Assembly: GCF_034043515.1 (NCBI RefSeq) | Contig: NZ_CP138214.1 | Location: forward strand, 2,294,001 to 2,358,000 | Direction: 5' to 3' | DNA from: Pseudomonas sp. MUP55 | GTDB lineage: Bacteria > Pseudomonadota > Gammaproteobacteria > Pseudomonadales > Pseudomonadaceae | DNA length: 64,000 nucleotides | In this document: positions 1-10,024 of the stretch, in pieces | Layout: each line of letters opens with the position of its first letter | Position numbering within the stretch: the first letter of the stretch is position 1 | Notes under the pieces: model-generated | The model's database searches: none | Seen by the model: the letters and a program-made list of their open reading frames with translations, nothing else | What the model was told of the DNA's origin: nothing | Position numbers and translations under genes: made by a program

Positions 1-810
1 CGGCCCACTGTAGTCGGCGCCCACCAGGTCGCGTAGCGGGTCGATCACGTGCACACGCACCAGTGCCGGTTCATCGCGGCGTAGTTGGCCCATGACCATG
101 GCCATGTGCACGCCGCCGTCGATGCGGTCTTCAAAGGTGATCAGGCGGAAGGTGCCGTGCACCGTGGGCAGGTCGCGTTCGCCGATGCGCACCACGGTGC
201 GTTCGGTACTTAGGCGGTAGTGGATCAGGTCGGCGATGGTACCGATCTTGATCCCGTGCTTGCGGGCAAAGGCTTCCAAGTCGGGGCGGCGGGCCATGGT
301 GCCGTCGTCGTTCATCACTTCGACAATCACAGAGGCCGGCGCGTGCCCGGCCAGGCGCGCCAGGTCGCAGCCGGCTTCGGTGTGGCCGGCGCGGGTCAGC
401 ACGCCGCCATCCCTGGCGCGCAGCGGGAAAATATGCCCAGGCTGCACGATGTCGGCAGGCCCGGCGTTGATGTCGACGGCCGCCGCCACGGTGCGTGCGC
501 GGTCGGCGGCGGAGATGCCGGTGGTCACCCCGATGGCGGCTTCGATGGATACGGTAAACGCAGTGCTGAACACGCTCCCATTGCTGGGCACCATCTGCTC
601 CAGGCCCAGACGTTGGCAATGTTCATCGGTGAGGGTCAGGCAGATCAGGCCACGGGCTTCGCGGGCCATGAAGCTGATAGCCTCGGCGGTGCAGCACGCA
701 GCGGGCAGCAGCAGATCGCCTTCGTTTTCCCTGTCTTCGTCGTCGACCAGAAGGACCATCTTGCCCTGGCGGTAGTCTTCGATGATGTCTGCGATGCTGT
801 TGAAGGACAT
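1..810 (-). CDS. ribB: 3,4-dihydroxy-2-butanone 4-phosphate synthase (RibB/RibBA-like paralogue), partial
   Basis: Converts ribulose 5-phosphate to dihydroxybutanone phosphate and formate, the four-carbon branch of riboflavin synthesis (family knowledge). The minus-strand frame opens at ATG 810 (MSFNSIADIIEDY) and is still open at the left edge after 270 codons. The acidic metal loop DDEDRENEGDL lies near residue 24, followed by the DHBPS core (residues 25-200). A second domain of GTP-cyclohydrolase-II type starts near 205, but where the cyclohydrolase should carry its zinc cysteines it reads VRVHVIDPLRDLVGAD, so this half is probably catalytically dead, as in other Pseudomonas RibB proteins. 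It is divergent from the DUF1330 gene and shares with it an ATGGTATACCA palindrome at 843-854. Its place beside flavin reductase and NUDIX genes suggests a dedicated FMN supply rather than the housekeeping copy (inference). Confidence 0.9.
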   Translation of the reverse strand, partial: MSFNSIADIIEDYRQGKMVLLVDDEDRENEGDLLLPAACCTAEAISFMAREARGLICLTLTDEHCQRLGLEQMVPSNGSVFSTAFTVSIEAAIGVTTGISAADRARTVAAAVDINAGPADIVQPGHIFPLRARDGGVLTRAGHTEAGCDLARLAGHAPASVIVEVMNDDGTMARRPDLEAFARKHGIKIGTIADLIHYRLSTERTVVRIGERDLPTVHGTFRLITFEDRIDGGVHMAMVMGQLRRDEPALVRVHVIDPLRDLVGADYSGP

Positions 811-842
811 GGAAGGAGCTCGACTTTTTGGTTGTATGTATT

Positions 843-854
843 ATGGTATACCAC
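843..854. promoter_or_regulatory. Putative GntR operator between ribB and the DUF1330 gene
   Basis: The sequence ATGGTATACCAC holds a perfect 10-bp palindrome, TGGTATACCA (844-853). It lies 34 bp upstream of ribB and 25 bp upstream of the DUF1330 start. The same palindrome, extended to 12 bp, occurs at 6519-6530 in front of the operon that encodes the GntR regulator at 1867-2619. FadR/GntR proteins typically bind short palindromes of this type, so I infer both are operators of that regulator. Confidence 0.6.
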
Positions 855-878
855 AAATCTAAAAAAGAGGATGTCCCG

Positions 879-1172
879 ATGAAGGCCTATTGGATTGCCC
901 ATGTGGATGTGTCCGATGCAGAGCAATACACCCAGTACACCCAGCGCGCACCGGCTGCGTTTGCGAAGTTCGGCGGACGATTTCTGGCCAGGGGCGGGCG
1001 CAGTGAGGCGATGGAAGGCGGCCCGGCACGGCAGCGCAATGTGGTGATTGAGTTTGAAAGTTATGAGCAGGCGGTGGCGTGCTATGAGTCCGCCGAATAT
1101 CAGCAGGCCAAGGGGCACAGAGCGGGGGCGGGAGAGGCGCAGATCATTATTGTGGAAGGGCTGGCGCCCTAG
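879..1172 (+). CDS. DUF1330 family small protein
   Basis: A 97-residue protein starting MKAYWIAHVDVSD and matching the DUF1330 dimeric ferredoxin-like (dabb-type) fold: an N-terminal beta strand (YWIAHVDV), a helix, NVVIEFESYEQAVACYES, and a final strand IIIVEG. The ATG at 879 is chosen because AAAGAGG (864-870) sits 8 nt upstream; an upstream in-frame start at 828 would run through the palindromic operator. Family members are uncharacterised or act as small isomerase/cyclase-like enzymes. The shared operator with the flavin/ALDH operon suggests a part in the same catabolic route, but the reaction cannot be named. Confidence 0.85.
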   Translation: MKAYWIAHVDVSDAEQYTQYTQRAPAAFAKFGGRFLARGGRSEAMEGGPARQRNVVIEFESYEQAVACYESAEYQQAKGHRAGAGEAQIIIVEGLAP

Positions 1173-1199
1173 GTATATCTGGCCGAGTGTGGTCCTAAT

Positions 1200-1287
1200 G
1201 TGGGAGGGGGCTTGCCCCCGATGGCGGTGAGTCAGCTATAAACAAGCTGACTGACAGGCCGCTATCGGGGGCAAGCCCCCTCCCACA
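1200..1287. repeat. REP doublet (REPIN-like inverted pair)
   Basis: GTGGGAGGGGGCTTGCCCCC on the left and its reverse complement on the right enclose a short loop carrying an inner hairpin (GTCAGC...GCTGAC). It fills the gap between the convergent DUF1330 and NUDIX genes. It is the canonical intergenic palindrome of the P. fluorescens group and may also end transcription from both sides. Confidence 0.92.
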
Positions 1288-1300
1288 TTCAGGCTGAAGA

Positions 1301-2619
<1,319 letters not shown>

Positions 2620-2642
2620 GGGGTCTGCTCTGAATGTAGCGG

Positions 2643-3032
2643 TTAACTGGAGGCCTCGGCATCGGCTTCGGCGAAGGCTTCACGGGCCAGCCGGAAGCTG
2701 TCCACGGCAGCGGGAACCCCGCAATAAATGCCGACCTGAAGCAAAATTTCGCGTATTTGTTCACGACTAAGCCCGTTGCGCAAGGCGCCGCGCACGTGCA
2801 GTTTGAGTTCGTGAGGCCGATTGAGGGCCGAAATCATTGCCAAGTTTATCATGCTGCGTTCCTTAAGCGACAAACCCTCCCGGCCCCATACATGGCCCCA
2901 GCAGTACTCGGTGACCATTTCCTGCAGCGGCCGGGTGAAGTCGTCGGCGTTGTCGATTGAACGCTGTACATAGGCCTCGCCCAAGACCTGAGTACGGATT
3001 TTCAGGCCTTGTGCATATTTGTCGTTGCTCAT
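2643..3032 (-). CDS. Carboxymuconolactone decarboxylase family protein (PcaC-like)
   Basis: A 129-residue protein of the AhpD/CMD fold. The stretch KERSMINLAMISALNR followed by ELKLHVRGALRNGLSREQI is the conserved CMD helix pair, and the segment EYCWGHVWGREGLS is typical of 4-carboxymuconolactone decarboxylases rather than CXXC-type AhpD peroxidases (no CXXC is present). PcaC removes CO2 from a lactone in the protocatechuate pathway. Here, with a PcaD-like hydrolase but no other pca gene, it probably works on a different lactone or beta-keto acid (inference). Confidence 0.85.
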   Translation of the reverse strand: MSNDKYAQGLKIRTQVLGEAYVQRSIDNADDFTRPLQEMVTEYCWGHVWGREGLSLKERSMINLAMISALNRPHELKLHVRGALRNGLSREQIREILLQVGIYCGVPAAVDSFRLAREAFAEADAEASS

Positions 3033-3045
3033 GGTTCAGCGCTCC

Positions 3046-3531
3046 TCAGGCCAGGGTCGGCAGCGGGCCCAGCTTGCCCTTGTGATAGATCATCGGCGTG
3101 ACCGGCTGCGCAGGCAGGATCAGGTTCTTCACCGCGCCAACAATGATCGCGTGGTCACCGCCGTCGTATTCGCGCCACAACTCGCACTCGATGATGGCCG
3201 TGGCGTTGGCCAGCAGCGGGTTGCCCAGCTCACTGAGGTGCCACTCGATGCCCTTGGCCTTTTCCTTGCCTTTGCTGGCAAAGGCATAGGCTTCCGCGGT
3301 CTGGCCGGCGGACAGCAGGTGAATCGCGAAGCGCTTGCTGTCGCGCAGGATCGGGTAGGTGTCCGACGCGTAGTTGGGGCAGAACAGCACCAGGGCCGGC
3401 TCGATCGACAGTGCACTGAATGCGCTGGCGGTAATGCCGACGATACCGCCGTCCGGATCGAGGGTGGTGACCACCGTGACGCCCGATGGGAACGAGCTCA
3501 TGACGTCTTTGTAAATGCCGGGTTCGATCAT
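3046..3531 (-). CDS. NAD(P)H:flavin oxidoreductase (flavin reductase-like domain)
   Basis: A 161-residue protein covering the single split-barrel flavin reductase domain of the HpaC/RutF family. It contains FPSGVTVVTT near residue 14, the flavin-contacting ITASAFSALS near 54, and the GGDHAIIVGAV strand near 121. Such proteins reduce FMN or FAD for a separate oxygenase. No oxygenase component is present between 1 and 6532, so the partner is probably past the left edge, for example downstream of ribB (inference). Confidence 0.88.
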   Translation of the reverse strand: MIEPGIYKDVMSSFPSGVTVVTTLDPDGGIVGITASAFSALSIEPALVLFCPNYASDTYPILRDSKRFAIHLLSAGQTAEAYAFASKGKEKAKGIEWHLSELGNPLLANATAIIECELWREYDGGDHAIIVGAVKNLILPAQPVTPMIYHKGKLGPLPTLA

Positions 3532-3543
3532 GGTTGTGGACTC

Positions 3544-5025
3544 TTAACGCATCACAAAGGGATCAGGCATGGGCGCCTGGGAGAGGTTGATCCACACCGT
3601 CTTCAGCTCGGTGTAGGCCAGCACCGAATCGATGCCGCTTTCGCGCCCGTAGCCGCTGTTCTTGAAGCCGCCGATGGGTGCCATGGCCGAGACGGCGCGG
3701 TAGGTGTTGACCCAGATAATCCCCGAGCGCACGTCTCGGGCCAGTCGATGGGCGCGGCCCAGGTCGCGGGTCCAGATGCCGGCGGCAAGGCCGAACTGCG
3801 AGTCGTTGGCAATCGCCAGTGCTTGGGCTTCGTCCTTGAAACGGATCACCGACGCCACTGGGCCGAACACTTCTTCCTGCATGATTTTCATCGAGTTGGT
3901 GTCGCACTCGAACAACGTCGGCTCATAGAACCAGCCTTCACCGAGGTTCGGCGGGCGCTTGCCACCGGTGCGCAGGCGTGCGCCTTCGGCGATGGCATCC
4001 GCCACCAGGCCTTCGACCACGGCCAGCTGCTGAGCGGTGGCCATGGGGCCCATCTCGCTGGCATCGTCCAGAGGGTTGCCGATGCGGATGCGCTCGGCGC
4101 GCTGCACCAGGCGCTCGACGAATTCATCGTAGATGTCTTCCTGGACCAACAGGCGCGAACCGGACACGCAACTCTGGCCCGAGGCCGCAAAAATACCGGC
4201 AATCGCACCGTTGATGGCGCTGTCGAGGTCAGCGTCGGCAAAAATGATATTCGGTGATTTACCGCCCAGCTCCAGCGACAGCTTGGCGAAGTTCTCCGCG
4301 CTGCTGCGCACCACATGGCGTGCGGTGGCCGCGCCGCCAGTGAAGGCGATTTTGCGCACCAGTGGGTGGCGGGTGAGGGCGGCGCCGGTACTCGGGCCGT
4401 AGCCCGTCACGACGTTGACCACGCCCGGCGGAATCCCGGCTTCGAGGGCTAGACGCGCCAGTTCCAGGATAGTCGCCGAAGCGTGTTCCGAGGGTTTGAT
4501 GACGATGGTATTGCCCGCCGCGAGGGCCGGCGCGAGTTTGATCGCCGTCAGGTACAGCGGGCTGTTCCACGGAATAATCGCGGCGACCACGCCCATGGCT
4601 TCGTGGACCGTGTAGGCGAACAGGTCCGGTTTGTCCAGCGGCAAGGTGCCGCCTTCAAGCTTGTCGGCCAGGCCTGCGGCGTAATGAAAGAACTCCGGCA
4701 GGTAGCGGACCTGGCCGCGGGTCTCGCGGATCAGCTTGCCGTTGTCGCGGCTTTCCAGCTGCGCCAGTTGTTCTGTGTTCTCGGCGATCAAGTCACCCAG
4801 GCGGCGCAGCAATTTGCCCCGTGCAGTGGCGCTGAGGCCGCGCCAGGCCGGGCTTTCGAAAGCCGTTTGCGCGGCCTGTACGGCGCGGTCCACATCGGCT
4901 TCATCGGCATCGGGCAATTGCGCCCACGGTTCGGCCAGGGCCGGGTTGAGGCTGTCGAAAGTCTTGCCGGACAGGGCATCGACCCATTCACCGCCGATGC
5001 ACATCTGGAAGCGTGCGAGTGTCAT
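3544..5025 (-). CDS. NAD(P)+-dependent aldehyde dehydrogenase
   Basis: A 493-residue ALDH of full length. The cofactor-binding region has IPWNSPLYL, KPSEHAS and FTGGAATA. The general base glutamate is in LELGGKSPN and the catalytic cysteine in GQSCVSGSR. It resembles betaine/aminobutyraldehyde/hydroxymuconic-semialdehyde type ALDHs, but the substrate cannot be read from sequence. The start codon overlaps the stop of the upstream hydrolase (5022-5025, ATGA), showing translational coupling. Confidence 0.93.
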   Translation of the reverse strand: MTLARFQMCIGGEWVDALSGKTFDSLNPALAEPWAQLPDADEADVDRAVQAAQTAFESPAWRGLSATARGKLLRRLGDLIAENTEQLAQLESRDNGKLIRETRGQVRYLPEFFHYAAGLADKLEGGTLPLDKPDLFAYTVHEAMGVVAAIIPWNSPLYLTAIKLAPALAAGNTIVIKPSEHASATILELARLALEAGIPPGVVNVVTGYGPSTGAALTRHPLVRKIAFTGGAATARHVVRSSAENFAKLSLELGGKSPNIIFADADLDSAINGAIAGIFAASGQSCVSGSRLLVQEDIYDEFVERLVQRAERIRIGNPLDDASEMGPMATAQQLAVVEGLVADAIAEGARLRTGGKRPPNLGEGWFYEPTLFECDTNSMKIMQEEVFGPVASVIRFKDEAQALAIANDSQFGLAAGIWTRDLGRAHRLARDVRSGIIWVNTYRAVSAMAPIGGFKNSGYGRESGIDSVLAYTELKTVWINLSQAPMPDPFVMR

Positions 5026-5855
5026 GCAACGATCCCCTTTATTGGATTGTTTTGGGCGTACACGGTATTCAGGAACCCCAGCAGGAGGCTGTTGACCAGG
5101 CGCGGTGATTCCACCGGCATCATATGTCGTTGCTCGGCCAGCACCGCCACCGTTGCACCGGGAATGCGGTCGGCCAGTTGCCGGGCCATTTCCGGTGTCG
5201 AGCCGGGGTCCAGTTCGCCGGTGGCGACCAGGGTGGGTGCGCGCAGCCCCTTGAGGTCGTCGGCGCGGTACATGTCCTGGGTCGCAAACAGCTCGTAGGT
5301 GGTGAGGTAGCCCTGGGGGTCATTGCCCGCCAGGGTCTGGCGCAGCGCGGCGATCTGCGCCGGGTTGGCCGCCTGGTATTCACGGCTGAACCAGCGCGAC
5401 AGCGCCGCCTCCGCATTCGCATCCGGCCCGTGCTCGGCGGCCTGGGCCGTGCGCGCGATTACGCCGGCACGTTGCTCGGGACTGCGGTTGAACACACTGT
5501 TAAGCACCACCAGGCTTTTGAGACGGTCGGGGTAGTGCAGGGCAAACGCCCGTGCGACCAGGCCGCCCATGGAAAACCCGATCACCGTGGCCTGGGGCAG
5601 TTGCAGGTGGTCGAGCAGTTCCAGCAACTGGTCCGCATAGCCGAGCAACGGTGTGCCGGCGGCCGGGCGCGGGCTGGCGCCATGGCCGAGCATGTCATAG
5701 CTGATCACGTGGTAATGGGTGGCCAGGCCAACGACTTGCCCGCCCCACATTTCTTTATTCAGGCCCACGCCGTGGATCAAAACCACAGGCTGGCCTTGGC
5801 CGGTCGCCAGATAACTGGTGCCAGCCGGGGTGCGTTCAGCGGTGAGCCGAATCAT
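5022..5855 (-). CDS. Alpha/beta hydrolase (PcaD/RutD-like)
   Basis: A 277-residue alpha/beta hydrolase with the oxyanion region VLIHGVGLNKEMW, the nucleophile elbow GFSMGG, and a C-terminal acid/histidine region (TGELDPGS, EQRHMMP). I place the start at the second ATG (MIRLTAERTP, 5855) because AGGAG lies 7 nt upstream; the earlier ATG at 5870 has no ribosome site. Related proteins open enol-lactones (PcaD) or aid aminoacrylate hydrolysis (RutD). With the CMD protein it suggests a lactone or amide ring product of a monooxygenase reaction (inference). Confidence 0.88.
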   Translation of the reverse strand: MIRLTAERTPAGTSYLATGQGQPVVLIHGVGLNKEMWGGQVVGLATHYHVISYDMLGHGASPRPAAGTPLLGYADQLLELLDHLQLPQATVIGFSMGGLVARAFALHYPDRLKSLVVLNSVFNRSPEQRAGVIARTAQAAEHGPDANAEAALSRWFSREYQAANPAQIAALRQTLAGNDPQGYLTTYELFATQDMYRADDLKGLRAPTLVATGELDPGSTPEMARQLADRIPGATVAVLAEQRHMMPVESPRLVNSLLLGFLNTVYAQNNPIKGIVA

Positions 5856-5894
5856 GGAGCGCTCCTGCATGCTTTTTGTTATGGCGGGTTTCGC

Positions 5895-6485
5895 CTACTG
5901 GGCTTTTTCAGCCGCCAGCTCTTCCAGGTCGATGTAACGGTTGCCGATCCGTGGATGCAGGCGCCCGCCATCGGCGCAGCCCAGCACGACGACGATTTCG
6001 TCAGCGCGCGGCGCGTCTTCGATTTGCATTTCCAGGGTGATGTAGTGCGAGCGCAGGCCTTCGTCGTCCTTGTGCATCATCGGAATCTGGATCGAGGTGC
6101 CCGGACCGCCGCGCTTGTTGGTGAAGCTCAGGTAGCTCTTGGCCTTGACCGCTTCGCGGTAGTGGTTGCCGAAGCGCAGGGTATGGATGATCGCGCTCGC
6201 GTGTTCGATCTCGCCATCGGCACCTACCACGGCGGCTTTGCCGTAGGCCTCGATTTTTTCGGCGCCACCGATGATGCCCACCAGGCGCTCGACCATCAAC
6301 GCGCCGAGGTCGGAGCAGTTGGCGCGGATCTCCGGCTTCAGGTCTTCGACGAAACCACGACCCAGCCAGGGGTTTTTCAGGACCACGGCCAGGCCGACCA
6401 TTTTCACGGGCGTGTCGGAGGCTTTGCCGCCTTCGATAAAGGTCTCTTCTACATAACTGACGATCTTGCGGATTTCGAAACTCAT
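5895..6485 (-). CDS. 'Amino acid synthesis' family protein (PF06684-like)
   Basis: A 196-residue protein (MSFEIRKIVSYVEETFIEGG) with the glycine-rich NPWLGRGF segment and the C-terminal VVVLGCADGGRLHPRIGNR seen in the PF06684 family, whose name is historical and whose reaction I cannot state. It is the first gene of the GntR operon, directly behind the operator at 6519-6530, and so is likely to act early in the pathway. Length is normal for the family and the frame is intact. Confidence 0.75.
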   Translation of the reverse strand: MSFEIRKIVSYVEETFIEGGKASDTPVKMVGLAVVLKNPWLGRGFVEDLKPEIRANCSDLGALMVERLVGIIGGAEKIEAYGKAAVVGADGEIEHASAIIHTLRFGNHYREAVKAKSYLSFTNKRGGPGTSIQIPMMHKDDEGLRSHYITLEMQIEDAPRADEIVVVLGCADGGRLHPRIGNRYIDLEELAAEKAQ

Positions 6486-6518
6486 GGGTTGCTCCGTCTA
6501 AGTAAGGGTCTGCGTATG

Positions 6519-6530
6519 ATGGTATACCAT
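6519..6530. promoter_or_regulatory. Putative GntR operator upstream of the PF06684-ALDH operon
   Basis: ATGGTATACCAT is a perfect 12-bp palindrome 33 bp upstream of the first gene of the minus-strand operon. Ten of its bases recur exactly at 844-853. No third copy was noticed elsewhere in the window. Confidence 0.62.
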
Positions 6531-6603
6531 AATACGAGAATCGCAATAGGCGGCAGTAAGATCCCAGGCAAGCGCACATGTGAGCGCTCGAGCAGTGGCC
6601 TGA

Positions 6604-6688
6604 TGAGGGGGCTTGCCCCCGATTGCGGTGTTTCAGACACAGATGCAGTGGCTGACACTCCGCTATCGGGGGCAAGCCCCCTCCCACA
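6604..6688. repeat. REP doublet, left copy of a 342-bp tandem duplication
   Basis: The inverted REP pair (GGGGGCTTGCCCCCG on both arms) has the same loop sequence (TGTTTCAGACACAGATGCAG) as the pair at 6943-7030. The two are exactly 342 bp apart, and the homology continues to the right into the chemoreceptor 3' end. This copy has lost the first GTGG bases. Confidence 0.9.
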
Positions 6689-6707
6689 TTTGTAGCTGCG
6701 TTGGCTT

Positions 6708-6897
6708 TAGAATTTGAAGCGGCCCACCAGGCCTCTTCGGCCACTTGGTGCTGTTCTTCGGCAGCGGTGGTGATCTGGGTGTTCTGGTCGCGAATCGAGG
6801 CCACCGAACCGCGGATCTTGTCGAAGCTGTCGCGGGCCTGCTGGATGCGTTCCACGCTGGTGTGGGACACCAGCAGGCTGCCTTGCATCTGCTCAAC
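6708..6897 (-). pseudogene. Truncated duplicate of the chemoreceptor gene 3' end
   Basis: On the minus strand this segment encodes [18 protein letters not shown] and onward through the peptide ending [10 protein letters not shown], nearly identical to the signalling-domain tail of the chemoreceptor at 7049-8992. About 114 bp are then deleted, and the sequence rejoins out of frame at the terminal GRFKF-stop region. Only a few substitutions separate it from the gene (for example D to A and A to T), so it is a recent partial duplication with no start. It lies between two near-identical REP doublets. Confidence 0.9.
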
Positions 6898-6942
6898 GCG
6901 GTGCGCCAGATGCAAAATTGCCGCAGGTACGCAGATCAAAAT

Positions 6943-7030
6943 GTGGGAGGGGGCTTGCCCCCGATTGCGGTGTTTCAGACACAGATGCAGTGGCTGACAC
7001 TCCGCTATCGGGGGCAAGCTCCCTCCCACA
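6943..7030. repeat. REP doublet, right copy of the 342-bp duplication
   Basis: An inverted pair of GTGGGAGGGGGCTTGCCCCC arms directly downstream of the chemoreceptor stop. Its loop is identical to that at 6604-6688, which shows that REP and gene tail were duplicated as one block. Confidence 0.92.
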
Positions 7031-7048
7031 GTTTTATTTGCGCTGGCT

Positions 7049-8992
7049 TTAGAATTTGAAGCGACCCACCAGGCCTTTGAGTTGCCCGGAAATATCGGTC
7101 AAACGCCCCGACCCGGTCTGCGCCGAATGAGCAAACTCTTCAACCAGTTGCGCATCGGCATGAATCTGGGCGATGTGCCGGTTGATCTCCTCGGCCACCT
7201 GGTGCTGTTCTTCGGCCGCGGTGGCGATCTGGGTGTTCTGGTCGCGGATCGAGTCCACCGAACCGCGGATCTTGTCGAAGCTGTCGCGGGCCTGCTGGAT
7301 GCGTTCCACGCTGGTGTGGGACACCAGCAGGCTGCCTTGCATCTGCTGGGTGACTTCCTGAGTACGGCGGGCCAGGTTGCCCAGCAGGCTGTCGATCTCG
7401 CCGGTGGAGTCGGCGGTGCGTCGGGCCAGGGCGCGGACCTCGTCGGCAACCACCGCGAAACCACGACCCTGGTCGCCGGCACGTGCCGCTTCAATGGCGG
7501 CGTTGAGCGCCAGCAGGTTGGTCTGTTCGGCAATCGAACGGATGGTGTCGAGGATGGTGTTGATGTTCTGGCTGTCTTGTTCAAGCAACTGCATGGTCTG
7601 CGTGGATTTCTGCAGGTCTTCGCTGAGCTTGAGCACGCTGCCGGTGGCTTCGCCGATGTGCTGCTGGCCATTGTGCACATCCCGATAGCCTTCATCGGCG
7701 CTCGACGCGGCGGCGCTGCAGGAGCGCGCGACTTCGTTGGCGGTGGCCACCATTTCGTTGAAGGCGGTGCTCACCAGTTCCACGGCTTCGCGTTGGCGGC
7801 CGGCAGCCTGGTTCATGTTGTTGGCCACTTCGCTGGTGTCGGCGGCGGCGGTTTGCAGGTCCGAGGACGCGTTGCCGATGCGTTGCACCAGTTGCGCAAT
7901 CATGCTCAGGAACTGGTTGAACCAACCGGCCAGGCTGGCGGTTTCGTCCTTGCCCTGCACTTTGAGCTGGCGGGTGAGGTCGCCTTCACCTTCGGCGATT
8001 TCCTGCAGGCCATCGGCCACGCCGCGAATAGGGCGCACGATCACCCGGGCGAAACTGGCGCCGACGATGGCGAAGACCAGCGCCAATACGGCGGCGATGG
8101 CGGCAATCAGCCAGGTCAGGCGGGTGGCGCCGGCCATCACTTCGTCACGCTTGATCAGGCCGATAAAGCGCCAGCCCAGGTCTTTGGAACTGACGACGTT
8201 GGCCATGTAGGCCACGCCGTCGATGTTCACTTCGGTCACCCCATCACCGTGCTTGGCCAGCTCGGCGTAGTTGGGCCCCAGGTCGGCCAGCGGTTTGAAG
8301 TTGTGTTTGGCATCGCTGGGGTCTACCAGCACGTTGCCGTCGGCCTCCACCAGCATCAGGTAACCGCTTTCGCCCAGTTTGATGGTGCGCACCAGTTCGG
8401 TGAGCTGCTTGAGCGACACATCCAGGCCGACTACGCCAAGAATGTTGCCCGTGGCGTCGGCGACGGTATGCACGGTACCGATCAGCACCACATCGTCCGG
8501 TGCCCAGTAATAAGCACCGGTGCGCACGGTCTTGCCTGGCGCCGCGATGGCGGCCTGGTACCAGGGGCGCACGCGTGGGTCGTATTGAGTCAGTTTGGCG
8601 TCGTCCGGCCAGCTGGCGTAGCCGCCATCGCGCAGGCCCAGGGACAGGTAGGCGGTGCTGGGGTGGCTCTTGGCGAACTGGTCGAAGATCGCCAGCAGTT
8701 CGGTATTGGTCGGGGTGAGCGGGATTTGCGCGGCGTCCGCGCCGGCATAGCTTTTCAAATCCTTGGCCGCGACAATGCGCGGGTCCTTGGCCACGTACTC
8801 GACGTTCTGGCTGATGCCGTCGAAAAACTGCTTCATGCCGTTGTCGATCTGGCGGATCTCGCGGCCGCTGCTGTCCAGGAAGTTGGCCAGGGCTCCTTCG
8901 CGCACATTCAACACCACGATAATGGCGACCAGCACGACCGGGAGGCACGCGATGGCCGCAAACGCCCATGTCAGCTTCTGCTTGATATTCAT
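7049..8992 (-). CDS. Methyl-accepting chemotaxis protein with dCache-type sensor
   Basis: A 647-residue inner-membrane chemoreceptor. The first membrane helix is at residues 8-28 and the periplasmic double-Cache domain at about 30-280. The second helix lies near 285-308, then HAMP (about 310-362) and the cytoplasmic signalling hairpin, with the invariant tip [20 protein letters not shown] near residue 500. The sensor carries Y137, R142, W144, Y145 and D191 in the spacing of the amino-acid-binding dCache motif known from PctA (family knowledge), suggesting an amino acid or related amine ligand. The protein ends GLVGRFKF with no CheR-binding pentapeptide. A damaged duplicate of its tail lies just downstream. 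Confidence 0.94.
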   Translation of the reverse strand: MNIKQKLTWAFAAIACLPVVLVAIIVVLNVREGALANFLDSSGREIRQIDNGMKQFFDGISQNVEYVAKDPRIVAAKDLKSYAGADAAQIPLTPTNTELLAIFDQFAKSHPSTAYLSLGLRDGGYASWPDDAKLTQYDPRVRPWYQAAIAAPGKTVRTGAYYWAPDDVVLIGTVHTVADATGNILGVVGLDVSLKQLTELVRTIKLGESGYLMLVEADGNVLVDPSDAKHNFKPLADLGPNYAELAKHGDGVTEVNIDGVAYMANVVSSKDLGWRFIGLIKRDEVMAGATRLTWLIAAIAAVLALVFAIVGASFARVIVRPIRGVADGLQEIAEGEGDLTRQLKVQGKDETASLAGWFNQFLSMIAQLVQRIGNASSDLQTAAADTSEVANNMNQAAGRQREAVELVSTAFNEMVATANEVARSCSAAASSADEGYRDVHNGQQHIGEATGSVLKLSEDLQKSTQTMQLLEQDSQNINTILDTIRSIAEQTNLLALNAAIEAARAGDQGRGFAVVADEVRALARRTADSTGEIDSLLGNLARRTQEVTQQMQGSLLVSHTSVERIQQARDSFDKIRGSVDSIRDQNTQIATAAEEQHQVAEEINRHIAQIHADAQLVEEFAHSAQTGSGRLTDISGQLKGLVGRFKF

Positions 8993-9084
8993 GACTTCAC
9001 CCGCGGGTATTTATAGTTTTGGCAAGGGGAGAAACGGTCGTGCTGTGCGTCGCAGGCGTTGTTATGCAGAGAAGGCCATGCTTA

Positions 9085-9106
9085 CCCTCGGTTTATCGAC
9101 CGAGGG
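9085..9106 (-). terminator. Possible hairpin downstream of the bestrophin-like gene
   Basis: CCCTCGG and CCGAGGG form a perfect 7-bp stem with an 8-nt loop, 28 bp after the end of the minus-strand bestrophin-like gene. No clear T-run follows, so intrinsic termination is uncertain; it may instead lie in the 5' region of the chemoreceptor transcript. Confidence 0.35.
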
Positions 9107-9133
9107 CGCCAGCACTTGAGGGGAGGGGGGATT

Positions 9134-10024
9134 TCAGCCGATCTGGTCGCCAGCCAGGGCATCACGGCGCATGGACTGCAGGTTCTTCTCGATGGTTTCG
9201 CAGATCGCTTCCATTTGAATCTGATGTTCACTGGAGCGAAACGGGCTTTGCAGGTCGGTGCCGATACGTTCGATTGCCAGCAGCATGAAGCCCACCACGG
9301 TGGACGCCAGCGGGGTGAACCAGCCCAAGGATTCCACCAGGCCCACGGGCACGATCAGGCAGAACAGCGAAATGAACAGGCGGGGGAAATACACATAGGG
9401 GTAGGGCAGCGGTGTGTTGGCGATCCGCTCCATGCCGCCCTGGGCATTGGACAGGTCCACCAGCGTCGACTCCAGCCGCGCCAGGCGGATGCTGTCCAGG
9501 TGGCCGGCCTTGTATTCGCGGGCCAGCAAGGCGGCCGAGCCGGTCAGAATATCGTTGGCGAAGTTGTTGGTGGCGCCGTTGCGGGCAAATTCCTCGTCGG
9601 GGATGAACGCGCGCACTTCCTCCGGGCAAGGCTCGCCCTTGAGGTGCGCGGCCAGGCAATTCACATAGGCCACGTGCCGGCGCAACAGCGTGGATTTGAT
9701 CGGGTTCACGTCGCTGCCGGGGTCGTCCAGCAGGGTCAGGACCTGGCGCGCGAAGCTGCGCGAGTTGTTGACCATCGCGCCCCATAAGGTGCGCGCTTCC
9801 CACCAGCGGTTGTAGGCGCTGCTGTTACGGAAACTGATCAGCACCACCAACGCCGAGCCGAGCAAGGTCAGGGGCATCAGCGGCAGGTTGATCTTGGTGT
9901 TGAGGAACAGCATGAAATCCACCGTGACGGCGATATCCCACAACAACAGCCAGAACAGGGCCCAGCCAACATAGCCCATGGTCTTGATGATCAGGCGGTA
10001 TTTCTTGAGAAGGGCAGCTTTCAA
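9134..10024 (-). CDS. Bestrophin-family ion channel (UPF0187/YneE-like)
   Basis: A 296-residue membrane protein. Hydrophobic segments at about 17-40, 46-66, 215-236 and 240-258 and the family hallmark RNSSAYNRWWEAR after the second helix identify it as a bacterial bestrophin homologue (KpBest type). These form pentameric channels; bacterial members may be cation rather than chloride selective (family knowledge). It stands alone, 109 bp from the chemoreceptor start, and no operon partner is evident. Confidence 0.9.
   Translation of the reverse strand: MKAALLKKYRLIIKTMGYVGWALFWLLLWDIAVTVDFMLFLNTKINLPLMPLTLLGSALVVLISFRNSSAYNRWWEARTLWGAMVNNSRSFARQVLTLLDDPGSDVNPIKSTLLRRHVAYVNCLAAHLKGEPCPEEVRAFIPDEEFARNGATNNFANDILTGSAALLAREYKAGHLDSIRLARLESTLVDLSNAQGGMERIANTPLPYPYVYFPRLFISLFCLIVPVGLVESLGWFTPLASTVVGFMLLAIERIGTDLQSPFRSSEHQIQMEAICETIEKNLQSMRRDALAGDQIG

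Noticed and set aside
6001..7029. 342-codon minus-strand ORF joining REP, the chemoreceptor fragment and antisense of the PF06684 gene
   Set aside because: A chance fusion through repeats; the PF06684 frame starting at 6485 is the real gene.
7082..9016. 644-codon plus-strand ORF
   Set aside because: Antisense shadow of the chemoreceptor gene in high-GC DNA; its residues (His/Gly/Val/Gln rich) match no family.
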